The position numbers were made by a program, and so were the translations under genes. Positions 24,934 through 39,120 of a DNA stretch of 64,000 bases are shown piece after piece. A model generated the notes under the pieces. That model saw only the letters and a program-made list of their open reading frames with translations. It had not been told where the DNA came from and made no database searches. Numbering within the stretch: the stretch's first letter is position 1; each line of letters starts with the position of its first letter. Source of the stretch: Botryosphaeria dothidea (taxonomy: Eukaryota > Ascomycota > Dothideomycetes > Botryosphaeriales > Botryosphaeriaceae); NCBI GenBank assembly GCA_011503125.2, contig WWBZ02000016.1, positions 62,001-126,000 on the forward strand, in the 5' to 3' direction.

Positions 24934-27900
24934 CTACTTATGATTCCCTTCTCTATTCAACATGCTCCACACCTCTTCAAACGCCCCCCAAACCTCTCTT
25001 TCGACGAAACTGCTCTCGAACACCGTGTCCGAAAACGAAAACTCGACCAGGAGCTGTCCGGCACTCTCGTCCCTCTCCACAAACACGAACAGATTCGCCC
25101 AGCCCCGAAACGGGCTCTCGTACACGCTCAAGCCGCTGAACCTCAGGCCGCCGTCGGGAGAGCCACGAGCCAACTCCCCAGCGATCCCCGCAGACACCTG
25201 CGCGCTCTGGAACTGCACCACCGAGCCGAACGCGGCGGCGGCGCCGCCGCCGCACGCGTGAAATGCGAGGCCGGCCGCGAACTGCGCGTGCACTTCCGCC
25301 GCCACGTCTTCCGGGCCGGCCCACTCGGGCTTGAGCGCGACGCGCACGGGGGCGTAGCCCATGCAGGGGCCGACGGCGCCGTCGTCCCAGGCCGATCGCC
25401 CCGACACGACCTCGCCGAAGACGACGTCGGGCGTGCCGCTCAGCCGGGCGAGCGTGAGGGCCCAGGCGGACTTGACCAGAGTGGCCCACGTGACGGAACA
25501 CGAGGCGGCGGCGGCGCCTGGGCAGGTCGGCTCGGGAAGGGCGTAGCGCTGGGTCGAGTTTGGGTAGATGCCGCCGACGCGGGTGCGGCTTGGTTCGGCG
25601 TTGGAAGCTGGAAGCTCAAGGTTGACGGGCGACCACGTGCAGAGTGGGTGGTCTGAGTGATAGCCCGCAAGGAGTTGTTGCCAGTACCGCTGTGCTGTGG
25701 GTAGGAGGCTCAGGGCCCTGGTCACGAAGTTGGCGAAATCGTCACTGCTGGGCAGCAGGGTGGCGGCTGAGGGAGAAGAATATGCATCCTTGAGGCCGGC
25801 AAGCAGCTTAGGGAAGCAGAACCCATCGTATTGGGCATGGGATAAGTGCCAGATCAAGCGGTGTCGTTGTTTCTGTTCTTGCTGGACGAGGATGAATTGC
25901 GTGGACGGCTTGCCCCAGCGGAAAGGGTTCGATCGACGGATCTCCTCGACAAGCTTGTTAGCGGCAGTGCTCAAGCATTCTCCTGGACCGCACGTGTGGC
26001 GTTGAAGCTGAGGATGGAAATCCTTCAGAATGATTTGTTGCACCGTATTCTGCTCGGATTGAATGAATGCAGTGCGCAGGATGGGAAAGCGCGCAACAAG
26101 CCGAGCAATGGCTGCTTCCAAACGAACAACATCGAGCGGCCCGTCCATGTCCAGAAAGAAGTAGTTCGAGTAAGCTCGTGGATCCTGAAGTTGACACGTG
26201 ACGCAATGCGCCTGGAACCCTGTTGTCTCTAGGAGTGCTGTATTCAAGGTGGTAACCTCCGGCTTGGAGACGTCACCCTGCGACCATCTGATCATCACCT
26301 TGGCCATTTCGGAAAGTACTGGGTGTCGGAACACGTCACTGACAGCCAAATGGTACCCAGAGGCTCGAGCGGCTGCCGCGAGGCGCATGGCGGTGATGGA
26401 GTCGCCGCCGATATAGAAAAAGTTATCCTCACGGCCGAAAGCTGCATGCGGTGGCTGCAGTATTTGGACCCACAGGTCGTGAAGATGCTGCTCAGTACGC
26501 CCCTCAGGCGTCGTCCGTACTCCCTGTTGCATGGAATATTTTTCAAGCTGACCTTCGACGACGCGTTTCAGACAACGACGATCTGCCTTGCCGGACGCAG
26601 ACACCGGCACGCGAGCTAGCGGAATGAAGATAGATGGGATCATGTATGATGGTAGCAGGGATTTCAATCCATCTCGCACCTGTAGTGCTGCGTTCTCAAA
26701 CGTCGAGCAAGTCTCAAGCAGAAGGCCGTTCCTTTGCGACGTCTTGGCTGGGACGTGGACAAAGGCGGCGAGCATCTTGTGTCCACGGTATTCCACCACG
26801 TCCACGACGGCCTGAACACCGCCTTCCGAAGGCCACCGGCGGATGACATGCTGCTCGATTTCTCCAGGGTCGATTCGCAGGCCACGCAGCTTGATCTGAT
26901 CGTCCTTGCGGCCGAAGAAACGCAATACTCCATCGGCCTCTCGTCGTGCCAGATCACCAGTGCGGAAGAAGACACGGCTACCAGGCGCCCAGCGAAGGTT
27001 GGACAAGAATGAAGCAGCCGTCTTCTCCGGGTCATGCAGGTAGCCCGCAGCCAGGTTGGGCCCCTCGATCAGCATCTCCCCGACACAGCCTGGCGGCACG
27101 AGCCGATGCGCGTCGGCGGGATCAACCAGCCAGATCCGACATCCTATGGGTCTTCCAAGACAGCCGCTGGCACGTGGCCCGGTGATGTTGGGGTACAGGG
27201 TTGATGCGATTGCACACTCTGATGGACCGTACACAATGTCCAACCGGCGCACGCGGCCTATCCAGGCCTCGATGTCGCCCGCCTCGACCTTCTCACCACC
27301 CAGTGCTAGAGTCTTCAGGCCGGTGTCGAAGGGCAAAAGCGTCCTCGCGACTGACGGTGTCAGCATGGCCGTGTTTACCTGCAACGCGGCTATGGCGCCT
27401 CCCAGATGGTCGCGCCGAGCATCTTCTGAGGGCACGCATACGCAGCCGCCAGCAAGTAAAGGCAGGATAATCTCATCAATGCTGACGTCAAAGGCCGCGC
27501 TGGCAAAATGAAGCAGTCGAGAGGCGGTGCTGAAGCCCATAGCTTCCCATCGCACGCTGCAGCTGCTGGCAAGCGCGGCATGACCGACCACGACACCCTT
27601 TGGAGTTCCGGTGCTGCCAGATGTGTAAATGACGTATGCAGCAGACGCCATGTCTACCTGGATGGGTAGCCCTACATCAGCAGGACTAGGCAAAGATTTT
27701 AGCAGCTGTGGCGAGAGGGAGACGATGGTCGGCACGAGACCATCCAGCTTTGGGGCCAGAGCTGGTGAAACAAGCGCAAGTCGGGCGCCAGCAGAGTGGA
27801 TAATGTGCTTGGTGCGTTGGCGTGGGTTGGTTGGCTCGAGAGGGACAAATGCTGCGCCAGACTTCAACGCCGCCAGCGTGGCCACGACCGTCCAGCTGCT

Positions 27901-30900
27901 CCTTGCCAAGCAGAGCACCACTGGGGAGTCTTGGCCTGCACCCAACGAACGTAAAAGAGCAGCTATCTTGTCCGATTCAGTATCCAATTGACTGTAGGTG
28001 AGTTCTCTGTCCCAGCTGCATAATGCTTGAGCCACTGGGCTGCGATCGACTTGCTCTCGTATCATCTCGGCAACGCTCACCTCCGCCGGGGCCTGGATTT
28101 CACCATTCTGGGCATCTTTCAGAGCCAGGGTCCGCTCAACGGCAGCGACCGGCTGGCTCGGATCACGGAGAATGCATTGAAAGGCCTTGTTGAACGTGTC
28201 GAGGGCGTCTTGCGCCTGGAGCCTCGATGTCCGGTCTTCCCAATAACACAACTCGACCGACACCGCCTCCGAGACGGATAAACTCATGGAAATATCAAAC
28301 TGCTCCCGTATCAGCAACCACGTAACATGGAGCAAAATGTAGATGCGCAATTCTCACCTCTGTCGGATCAAGTGATTGGACGGCGTTGAAGTCGACTGAG
28401 CGGCCCTCCGTTGCTGATGTCGACTGCTTCGGCGCCGATTGTACCGAGATTCCCGAATTGATCAATACACCATCGCCGAGGCGGTGCTGTATCTCGGCCA
28501 GCGAGCAATTACTGTGCTGAATGCTTTCCAGGTAGTCGTTCTGTGCCTGCTGCAAGACGCTTTCGAATGATGCGTTGTCGTGGAGCTCGACTTTGCTGAT
28601 GAGCATGCTTATGAACACACCAACAGCGTCTTGTATACCTTCCATATCTGCGTCACGTCCAGAGTGCAGATAGCCGAATACCACACTGCTCATGCCCGTG
28701 TATCGCCGCAGCACCACGGCCCACGCAACACGTGAAAGCGCTGCGAGCGTGAGGTTGTGGCGCCTGCAGAACCCTCGAAGATCTTGGGAAAAGGGCAGCG
28801 TGGTTTGGACTTTCCTCAGACGCTCTCTATTTCCGGCAGATGCTCCTGGTTTCTCCGCAGATGGAAATAGACACGGCTTGGAGCCTTCCAAGTACTTCTC
28901 CCAAAACGCCAGGTCCGCCTTCACCGCATCACTGCTAGCCTGCTGTAGGACGAAATCTCGGTAAAGCGGGGCGTTTGCCGTAGAAAGCCCTCGCTCGTAC
29001 GCCATCTTCCAGTCTCGAAGAAGCACGTCCATGGAATGTCCATCAATCAGGGCGTGGCTGATCTTGAGAGCCGCATAGATATGCCGTCCCCCGCGAGTGC
29101 TCCAGAGGGTCAGGCAATGAGGAGACCGGTCATCGTTGCCACCACCATAGAACGGAGACGGCGAGCGCTGCAAGATTGTGGCCTCGTCGAATGCTTCGTC
29201 GTCCAAATCAAAGCGATAGACAGAGCGTCGAGGTGACCGCAAAATGACCTGGTAGAAACCCCCGTCCGTTTCAAAGAATACCGTGCGCATCGAGCCGTGC
29301 CGCGCTACGACCACGCGCCATGCCTGCCCCAGCCGTTCGGGATCCACATTGCCGTGCACTTTCCACAAGACCTCCACCAAGTAGTCCATCGGTCGCTTTG
29401 TCTGGCCAATCAGAATCCCCTGTTGCGTTGCGGAGCACGGGAACGCATCTTCCACATCCGCGATACGAAGTCCACGTTTTGGCAGCTCGACATTCGTGAA
29501 CCGCACCAGGGCCTCGTGCGATGTGAACGGCGCGAATGTGAAATCTGCCATTGTCAGTTCTGGTTCTGCAGCCGCCAGGTATGACAGGTTGGCTTGCAGC
29601 GCCGCCGGTACAGATTCTCTGAACCAGCGTTCAATCAAATCACGATGCCGCATCAGGCGATTGAATTGGAAGGAAAGTGAAAGACAGCCGGCAGCGTCGG
29701 GCATTACAGAAATTTCAAGCAGAGCCATGCGGGGCATCGACGGGCTTACGTCTGCTCTGGGATCGAGGTGGATGGGTGCGTTGTGCAATGGTACGTCCGG
29801 GTCTTCCTTTCCCTCGTCATCTCCGCCCGAATAGTAGTTGAGCAGCAGTTCCACCGGCCATTGAATACGTTCGCGCCCATTCCCGAGGGTCGCAGACGCA
29901 AACCAATCAGCACCATTCCGAGGAAACTTTCGTTTGACGTCTTTGACACATCGAAGCCAGTCGAGGATGCCTTTGCTTGAGCCGAGAGTCGGGACCTGCA
30001 GCGGGTATACGGCAGTGAACCAGCCTACCGTTTGGAGGACGTCCACATCGACATCTTCAGGCTCACGGCCATGGCCCTCAAGAAAGATGGGAGGTACCTT
30101 TCGATCCTGGAATGTCTGCGCGAATGTCATAATCAGGGTTGCTGACAGTATCTCTAAGGGTGAGGTATGAAGCGCTTTGTTCGCTGCGCCCAGTAAAAGA
30201 CCCGTCTGATGACGATCCAGAGAAACCTCAAGCGTCACAGCGTCACCGAATGTGTTCTGGATACCGTCCATCCCCCAATACCCGAGATTTCGCGGTAATT
30301 CTGTCCGTGGAGGCAATGTAAGGGAGTGTGATACGCGTGCAGCCTGACGGCAACACCATGTTTGGAATGAAGTAGATGCAGATGGCTTCAGTGTTTGGCC
30401 GCGCAGTAAAAGGCAAAGGTCATCCCGGATGACGGACCAAGACACGAGGTCAATGACGAGGTGATGCGCTGTGAGGAACAGAAGGCGCAGTGGCGTTTTC
30501 TCGTCAGTCGCGACGAATGCCCGAGCAGCGAATAGCGGACCTCCTTCGACATCCAGGCTCATTTGCAAGTCTTCTGTGCAGTCACGCAGCTCTTGCTCTG
30601 TCCCAAATCGAGCGGCGTCAAATGGCACAGTCATGTCGTCCGCCACCCATTGCTGCCAATGGCCATCGTCGCCACGTCCGAATCGCGTACGCAAGGCAGC
30701 ATGCCGTTCCACGATCCTTCCTAGCGCTTGATGAAGGAAGTCAGCCGAGATGTTGTCGCTGATCTTCAACAGCAAGCTCTGGTTGAAGTGTTTACATCCC
30801 TGAGGTGACAGTTCGAAGAACATGCGCTGGATGGGCGAGAGCGCAAACGGCTGGCCCTCATTTGAACATTCGCTTGGATCCATCGAGATCAATATCCCCC

Positions 30901-33900
30901 CCTCTTCCGCCTTTTCCTGAGCAGCCTGTGCCATGACATGCAGCCGCTGGCGGCCCAGAAGATCAGCTACGCGCAAGGCCCATCCCCTCGCGCGTGCCAG
31001 CGCGACCACCCGCATCGCGCCGATCGAATCACCTCCCAATCCTAGGAAAGTCGCTGAGCGGTCCATGTCCTCCGCTTTCACTCTGAGTACCTTGGCCCAC
31101 AGCTGGGCCATCGCCACCTCCGCAGGTCCTCGCGGTGCTTCACGGGACTCCAACGCCCGATGATCGGCCAAGCCCGCCGCCGATACCTGCGACGCGATTG
31201 CCCTGAGCGCGCGCCGATCTGCTTTCCCAGAAGGCAAGAGAGGCATGCTGCGCAGCGGAATCAAAGCTGTCGGAACCATGTACCCCGGCAGCCGTTGAGC
31301 AACCTCGTGGCGCGCACGGGCGAGGACGTGCTGCTGATGCTGGCTCCCTTTCTCTTCTCCCACTCCTTCGCCATCCTTTGCAACGACAAAACACACCAAC
31401 GCCGAGCCCGACTGAGCCTCCATCTCGACGAGCTCGGCGACAGCATTGACCACCACACGCCGGTCGAGCAGAACCGCCTCGACGCACCGCTCCACCTCCC
31501 CGAGCTCGAGGCGCTGGCCGCGCAGCTTCCGCTGGCCGTCCGCCCGTCCGAGCAGGAAGATGCGGCCACGCTCATCTATCTGCGCCAGGTCGCCCGTCCG
31601 GTAGCAGCGCTTCCATTGCGGAGGCGCCCAGGCGGGGGTGTCGAGAAAGGCATGCGCGGTGCGCGCGTCATCGTTCAGGTAGCCGCGGGCGACGGTCGGG
31701 CCGCAGATGCACAGCTCGCCGACGGCGCCGCGGGGGAGGGGCCTGTCGGGGCTGCGGGGCGAGACGACGGCGCAGCAGCCGGCGAGGATGGCGCCGATGC
31801 AGCGCGGGTCGGCGGCCGGGCGCAGGGGCGGCGTCGCGGCGATGATGGGCGTGCATTCGGAGGGCGCGCAGCCGTTGATGAGGGTGAGCCGCGGGCTCCA
31901 CTGCGCGATCAGGGCAGCGGTGCAGGGCTCGCCGGTGAGGACGAGTGTGCGCAGGGTTGGGAGCGTGGCATGCTCGAGGGCTGTTGCTACGACGGTGGGC
32001 GTGAGGACGGCCAGCGTGGCGCGGCTTTGGTTGATTGTCTGCTCGAGGTTTTCGAGACGGCCGTCTTGGTGCGGCACGCAGACGGTGCCGCCGAACATGA
32101 GTGTGGTGAGGATTTCGAGCATGGACACGTCAAAGGAGTGACTGGCGAATTGCAAGACGCGGGAGTCTGAAGACAAATCGATGCTCGCTGCGTGTGCAAA
32201 GGCGCCTAAAACGTAGTGTCTGTGCTCTATGATTGATGTTTTGGGCGTGCCGGTGGAGCCGCTGGTCAGAATACCCAGGGCTGCACTGCTGAGACTGGCC
32301 ATGTCTATGGTCTGGTCCTGGCCCTCATGGGTTATTGAGTCCAGAAGCTGATCGGATAGTTCAATATGATCGTATTTAAAGCGGGAAGCCTGCACGGGGG
32401 AGACCAGAATGAGTTTCGCCGTCACGAAATCGACAATGTTGTTTAAGCGTTTGTCTGGGTATGCAGTATCCAGGCCAATGGCAGCGGCACCGCTCCGGAG
32501 AACAGCAAGTAGGGCTATGGTGTAGAATCTGCACTTTTCATCAGTGCCCCACGCACAACAGAAGGATGGAGAAGAGCCAAATAGAGCATGACTACTTCGA
32601 CTCCACGAAGAACAGCTAAACAGCGCAAAAAGAAGAAAATTGCGAAATGCGGAGAATCGCCTCGACAGGGAAAGGACTTACTTGGACTTCTCACAGCAGA
32701 TAGGAACCAACATCTCAGGCTTAACTCCCTTCGTAACAAGCAGGCGTGCAATCCTTCCCGATGCATGCCACAGCTCTCCGTACGTGAGACTCCCATCCGC
32801 AGCCTCGACAGCGACCTTCTGTGGGAACTCACGCACCCTCTCCGATATCATCGTGTGGATGCAAGTCTCTTTTGGCGCGGCCGCAGATTCCGCAGTCGCG
32901 ACCGACTTGTGGTATTGTCCTGGTTTGGTGAGCTCCACACCACCCACCGTCCCACAACCCTGTGCCAGGTACTCCACCGCGCACTGGAAGCTGTCCACGA
33001 CGGCCTCCATCTGCGGGGCTGACGCAAGCCTCTCATCAAAGCCCAGACGCACGTCGACGTGGCCGGCCCGGATGTCGCACTCGAGCACCAGCGGATAGTC
33101 CATATTCGCGGTCTCGGTGCCGGTCGGGTCCTCCATCTCCTCGAACATGCTCTCGAGGAGAGACGACCCATCGCCATCAGCCGCCGCCGCCATCGAGACC
33201 ACCATCCTCGAGTCGAACGCGCACGCCCTTTCCGCATCCGCCGACGCCCGCCTGATCGCCCGCAGGCCGACATGCTGGTAAGCGACGACCGACCCCGCAT
33301 CGCGCTGCAGCCTGTCCAAGTAGACAGCAATCGGCTCGCCGCCGCCTTCGCGGAGCCGGATGCGTATGGGCACGGTGGTGATGGTGGGGCCGGCGACGTG
33401 CTCGAGGCCGGGAGACGAGGCCACGGCGTCGCGGCCGGACAGCGTGGCGCCAAAGCAGATATCGTCGGCGTCGTTGTAGGTGCACAGGACTAGACCCCAG
33501 GCCCCGCGTAAGATGGTCGGGTATGTGGTCGCTTCGACGGTTGTGTGGCGGCGGGGAAGGGCGAAGCGGCGCTCGAGGCGGCGGTGGGTTGACCTGGGGG
33601 GCTCGTTGTTGGAAGATGATCGAGGACGAAGGAAAGGGAATTTCGGGGTCGTCTCGCCTTCGAGGTACTGGGCCCAGAATTTTGACGCCTGCGTGGTTTG
33701 GGAGTCGTCCAGGAGTGAGGAGCAGTGGGCTATGTAACGACTGAACGGCACAATTGGGGAGATTTCATGACCGTGGTAGGATGCGCAAACATGGTGTAGG
33801 AGCATGGGGAGAGTATGCGAGTCGTAGAGCGCGTGATGGAGCATCAAAACGAAGACATGGCCCTGTTCTGGAGTCTCGACCAGGCAGAATCGTGCGAGCC

Positions 33901-36900
33901 GGCTGCCTGTACTTGTCGACTGCCATTCCTCCCTGGCCAGCAGAGCAGTAATGGAGTCCCTTTTGTGCTGTTCCCACGAAGCGTCTCTTCGGAGAACAGC
34001 TTGATGCATGACCCCATCAAGGAAAATCATGCGCGTTCTCAATATCATATGAGAAGCCACAACGGTTTCCCAGGCAGCTTTGAAGCGCTCGAGATCCACT
34101 TGCGGGAATGTACGGTACGCAAATACATTGAAGTATGCACCTTTCTTCCTAAGCGTGGTCGAGAACATACCTTCCTGCAAAGAACTGCATGGCAGAACAT
34201 CCTCAATCTCTTCAAGCTGCACGCCACACTGTTTCGCGGCCTCTGACCTGGCATGGGGGGCGCTGCTTGCGTTGATCATGGAGAACGGTGCCGCCTCGTC
34301 ATCTGCTTGAACGACACTGTTGATTTGGTCTTTCTCACCCACACGGGCTAAATCTCGGAGTATGGGGTTTCGAAAGACAGTGGACACGGTAATGGCCATG
34401 CCGCAGGACATGGCAGCTCTCGCCAGCCTGGCCGCGTTGACTGAGTCGCCACCAGAAAGGAACCAGTTGTCATCCACACCAATGTTCCCTTCCTGTAGAC
34501 CCAGCACCTGCGCCCAGAGCGTTCGCAAGGTGGCTTCTGCTGCTGTTTGTGGGGGCTGCTTCGGTCTGGTATCTTGTAGCATATACGAGGCGAGCTGATG
34601 TTCATCCACATCTAACAGCAAGTTCTGGAGAGATTTGCGGTCGGTCTTGCCACTTACGGTTGATGGAATCCTGGATACCGGCACATAGATGGATGGCACC
34701 ATGTAGCTTGGAAGCGTGGCCTGTAGAGAGTCTCGGATGCCACGCATGGTTCCTCGGAATTCAGGAGATGCCAGCAGGCAAACGTTCTCAGTATCGCTGG
34801 GCCTCCGCTGCCGTCCACTGCACACGAAAGCCACCAGAGCCTCCGTCGAGCTCCGGAGCGACACCGTCGCCACCGCCACTTGCATGCCGTCGGACGGCTT
34901 GAAGGCGAGCCGGACGTGCTCCTCGATGCCGGCCAAATCCAGACGCTGCCCACGCAGTTTCACCTGCGCGTCCTTCCGCCCCACAATGGTCAGTGTCCCA
35001 TCGCGATTCAACCTCACCAGATCGCCCGTCTTGTACGCCCGCCCTCTGCCGCCCAACTCCCCACCGCCGCTCCACGGTGCGCGTTCGAGAAACCTCGCTC
35101 GAGTGCCCTGCTCGTCGCCCCAGTACCCGCGTCCCACGATCGGGCCCTCGACGCACAGCTCGCCCACGCACCCGGGCGGCACGAGCCGCGCGTGGTCGTC
35201 CGGATCGACAACCCAGCAGCAGCACCCGCGCGCGGTCCCGATGTTGCTAGTGTCTTCGAGCCCGATGGGGCCGAGGGTGGCCGAGATGGCGCACTCGCTG
35301 GGCCCGTAGCCATTGAGGAGGCAGGGCGCCCGGGGCGCCCACGCGCGCGCGACGTCGGCCGTCACTTGCTCGCCCAGCAGCACCAGGCAGCGCAGGTCGC
35401 CGGCGGGCTCGCCGGGCGGGACCGTCCGCACGGCGGTGGGCGTGAGGAAGGCAGTGTTCGCGTGCCAGGCGCGCAGGGAGGCAGCGAGGTCGGTGCGGAC
35501 CTCGTCGTCGTGGGGGACGGCGACGGTACCGCCGTGCGTGAGGGGGAGCAAGATCTCGTCGAGGGAGGCGTCGAAGGCGGTGGAGGCGGCGTGAAGAGTA
35601 CGCGTCGAGGGCGAGATGCCCAGTGCGGGACCGCGGGTGTGGAGGCTGGTTGCGAGCGAGGCTTCTTCGATCATGACGCCCTTGGGCGCGCCGGTGCTAC
35701 CGGAGGTGAGGATGAGGTAGCACAAGTCTGTGGGTTGCGGGTGCTTGTCCAGCGGCGTGACGTCCGACGCTTCCATGGACCCTGCGGCGAGGACGGTGGT
35801 TGAGGGGAAATCGCCATGTTCCAAAGCGCGGATCTGGGCTTCTTGGGCGGGGGACATGAGGATGTGAGCCGCGTCTACCTTCTCGATCGTTTCGAGCAGT
35901 CGAGAGCTGGGCCAGGAGGGATCCAGGGGGACGAAGGCGACGTTGGGCATCTTGAGCACTGCCAGAAGGGCCACAATGTACCACCCAGACCGCTCAAACA
36001 GCAACGGGACGCAGCATTCGTGGCCTCCTCCTCCAACACCAGCATGTGCCAAGTGCCTGGCGAGTGTGTTACTGTGACGGTCCAGTTGTGCATATGTCCA
36101 CAAGCCGTCCCAAGCCACGATGGCCGGATTATCGGGATGCTCCCGCGCCTTCTTGTCGAACATCTCAGCCACCGTTGTGGTCACCGCGGGCGGGACTGTC
36201 GAGTTCAGCTCTCTGATCTTGCATTTATCAGCAGCGCTGATGACCTCAATCTCGCCAACTGTCTTTTCGCCTCCATGCGCATCGCACAGTTGCCGGATCA
36301 CGGCCTCAAACTGCTCCAACAAGCTCTGCACCTCCTCTGCCTCAATCGACGCTCTGTCAAATTGCACCATGATCTGCACATCACCACTTGGAGACACAAC
36401 GAACTCGAGGTTGAGCGGGTGCGTGTGGAAGTTTTCCAGTGGAGAGCCCAAAGCGGTGTGTCCCACGAGCTCGGGCGGGTGCGTTGACAGCTCTTGCTGC
36501 ACGACCAGCAGTGTGCGAAACGCACAGGCTTCCCGTCCGGCAACCTGCTGGATCCGTCGTAGGCCATGGTGTTGGTACGCCAGGGTTTCGGCCGCCTCGT
36601 CCTGCACGCGTGCCAGCAGTGAGGATACTGCCTCGTCGCGACGCCAGGCCACGCGTGTCGGGACCGTGGTGATTGTTGGACCAGCACTCACGGCCGTTTC
36701 GGCGGAGCGTCCGCTCAGAACGGTGCCGAAGACTACGTCAGAATTGCATGTCTGCTGTCCGAGTACAAGCGCCCAGCTAGCACTTATGAGGTTGGAAATG
36801 AGAATGGTCGGGTTGCGGTCCTGAGGAAGGTGAACGGTGTGGGTCAGGCTCGAAAAACTTTGCCGCGCAGGAGATGCCCGGCGCTTGGGGAAGTCGGGAG

Positions 36901-39089
36901 CTGTCGCTCCCGCAAGCCGTGACCGCCAGAATGTCGCTGCGGCATCTTGCTTCTCAGTATGATTGAGCTGTTTAATGAAGCCGTTGAAAGGGGTGCTACG
37001 CGGGAGGGGAAGGCCGCGGTGGGCGGCATTGACGGATTCAAGGATAAGGGAGTAGACAAAGGCGTCATATATCGCATGATGCAGGACCAAAACAATAAAG
37101 GCTTCGCCATTTTGCTGTGTGTCAACGATGGAAATCTGCACCAGAGGCTGTCCCTCGCTTATTCGGGGAACGCTATCTTCAAGCAGCCCGGTATCCATTC
37201 GGCATTCATTGTGCTCCGGCGCCAGCACGGCTTGATAGAGGTCTCCGTTCATGCCACGCACGAATCGCGTACGGAGTATAGCGTATGCTGTAACAGTCTG
37301 GTTCCATGCGGCTAAAAACCGCTCATACGAGGCACCGTCCCGAGCGGTGCAACTGAAAACGTTTCTACTCACATAAGCCTTCGGCTGATGCGCGGTTGCC
37401 TCAAACATGGCCTCCTGCAGAGGTGAGCAAGGGTACATATCCTGGATGGCTTCAATCGGCACGCCACACCGCCTTGCTGCGTCGATACGTAGAGTCGACG
37501 CGTCATCTTGGAGGATAAGCGTGAAGGGCTTGATGTCTGTGATTGCCTCGACGCGGCTGCCCCTTCCTCCCGCATCATCCACCAAGCGAGCCATCTGGGA
37601 CAGCTCAGGATTTTTGAGGATGGCGGTGACATCAAGCTTCGAATACCCATGTACCAGGGCTTTCGCAGCAAGGCGCATAGCTGCCACCGAATCGCCGCCC
37701 AGGCGTAGAAAATCGTCGTGTCTGCCTACGTCACGGGGCAGACGCTGGTCCAAGGTCTCGGCCCAAAGCCCCAGCAGCTCGCGTTCTGTTCCCGTCAGTG
37801 GTTCTGCAGACATGTTAATTCTCTCGCGCAATTGAGTGTAAGGACGCCACTGGTCTTCCGAAAGCTGTTCGGCCGTTTCACGCAGAAGCCGCCGGTCTTT
37901 CTTCTGAGAGGCGCGCACGGTGGGCATGTGCGCGATTGGGATGAAGACAGTCGGAACCATATATGCGGGTAGGACAGCAGTGAGGCGACGGGTAATAGCT
38001 TTTGCTTCTGCAGCGAAGGCCGGTGACATTGGCCGGAAAAGAGGGGAAGACTCGGCTGTGGCATCGTCGCTGTGGGTGACTACAAAGGCAGCAATGGTGA
38101 TATCGTTAGCCTTGCGCGCTACGGCGGAGGCTGCGGCAGGCGTATTGTGAGGCAAGGCGGCACTCAGGCAGTTCTCAACCTCAGCCAACTCGACACGCTG
38201 CCCGCGGATTTTGAGTTGAGAATCCTTGCGTCCGAGGTAACTGAGACTGCCATCTTCGTTGTATTTCACAAGGTCGCCGGTACAATAGACGCGGCGGGTG
38301 CCGGAGCGGTGCAGTGAGGCTGTTGCATCGCAGAGCCAGGGAGGGTTTTCCAAGAAGACAGCCGCCGTCTTGTCCGCATCAGCCAGATAGCCGTTGGCCA
38401 GGATAGGGCCCTCGATGCAGAGCTCGCCCACGCAGCCGATGGGTACCAGGCGGGCGGCATCGGCCGGATCGACAATCCATGATACAGAGCCAACAGCACG
38501 GCCTATGTGTTGAGGGTCAGCATCAAGATCGGCACCGCAGGCAACGGTGCAGATAACAGCACACTCAGCGGGCCCGAAGGCGTTGTACAGGTGCACGCGG
38601 GGGTTCCACCGGCGCACGAGGGCGTCGGGGAGGGCTTCGCCGGTGGAGGCAAGCGTGCGCAGACATGGCACTTGATCGGGGTGGAGCAGAGCGATGACGG
38701 TGGGGGTGAGGAAGGCAAAGTTGGCGTTGAGGCTGACGATGCTGCCGGCGAGATTGTTCAGACGCTCCCATTCCGAAGGCACGACGACGGCAGCGCCGGA
38801 AACGAGCGGCACGAAGACGTCTGCAATGCTGGTGTCGAAGGTGTATGCACTGAACTGATAGGCGCGTGTCGAGGGGCCAATGCCGAGTGCTGATGCCTGA
38901 GCAAGCGCGCTGGTGCAGATGGCGTCGTGGGAGACCTCGACCGCCTTGGGCGTGCCTGTCGATCCCTGCCGTGTGTGTACTTAGTAAGCAGCCCAAGCTT
39001 GCAGGGATAAGGTTCTTACCGATGTCGTCATGACGTACGCCGCGTCCTGCGGGCAGCCCGCATCCCACGCCTCTTTCGACAGCGGCATC

Positions 39090-39120
<31 letters not shown>

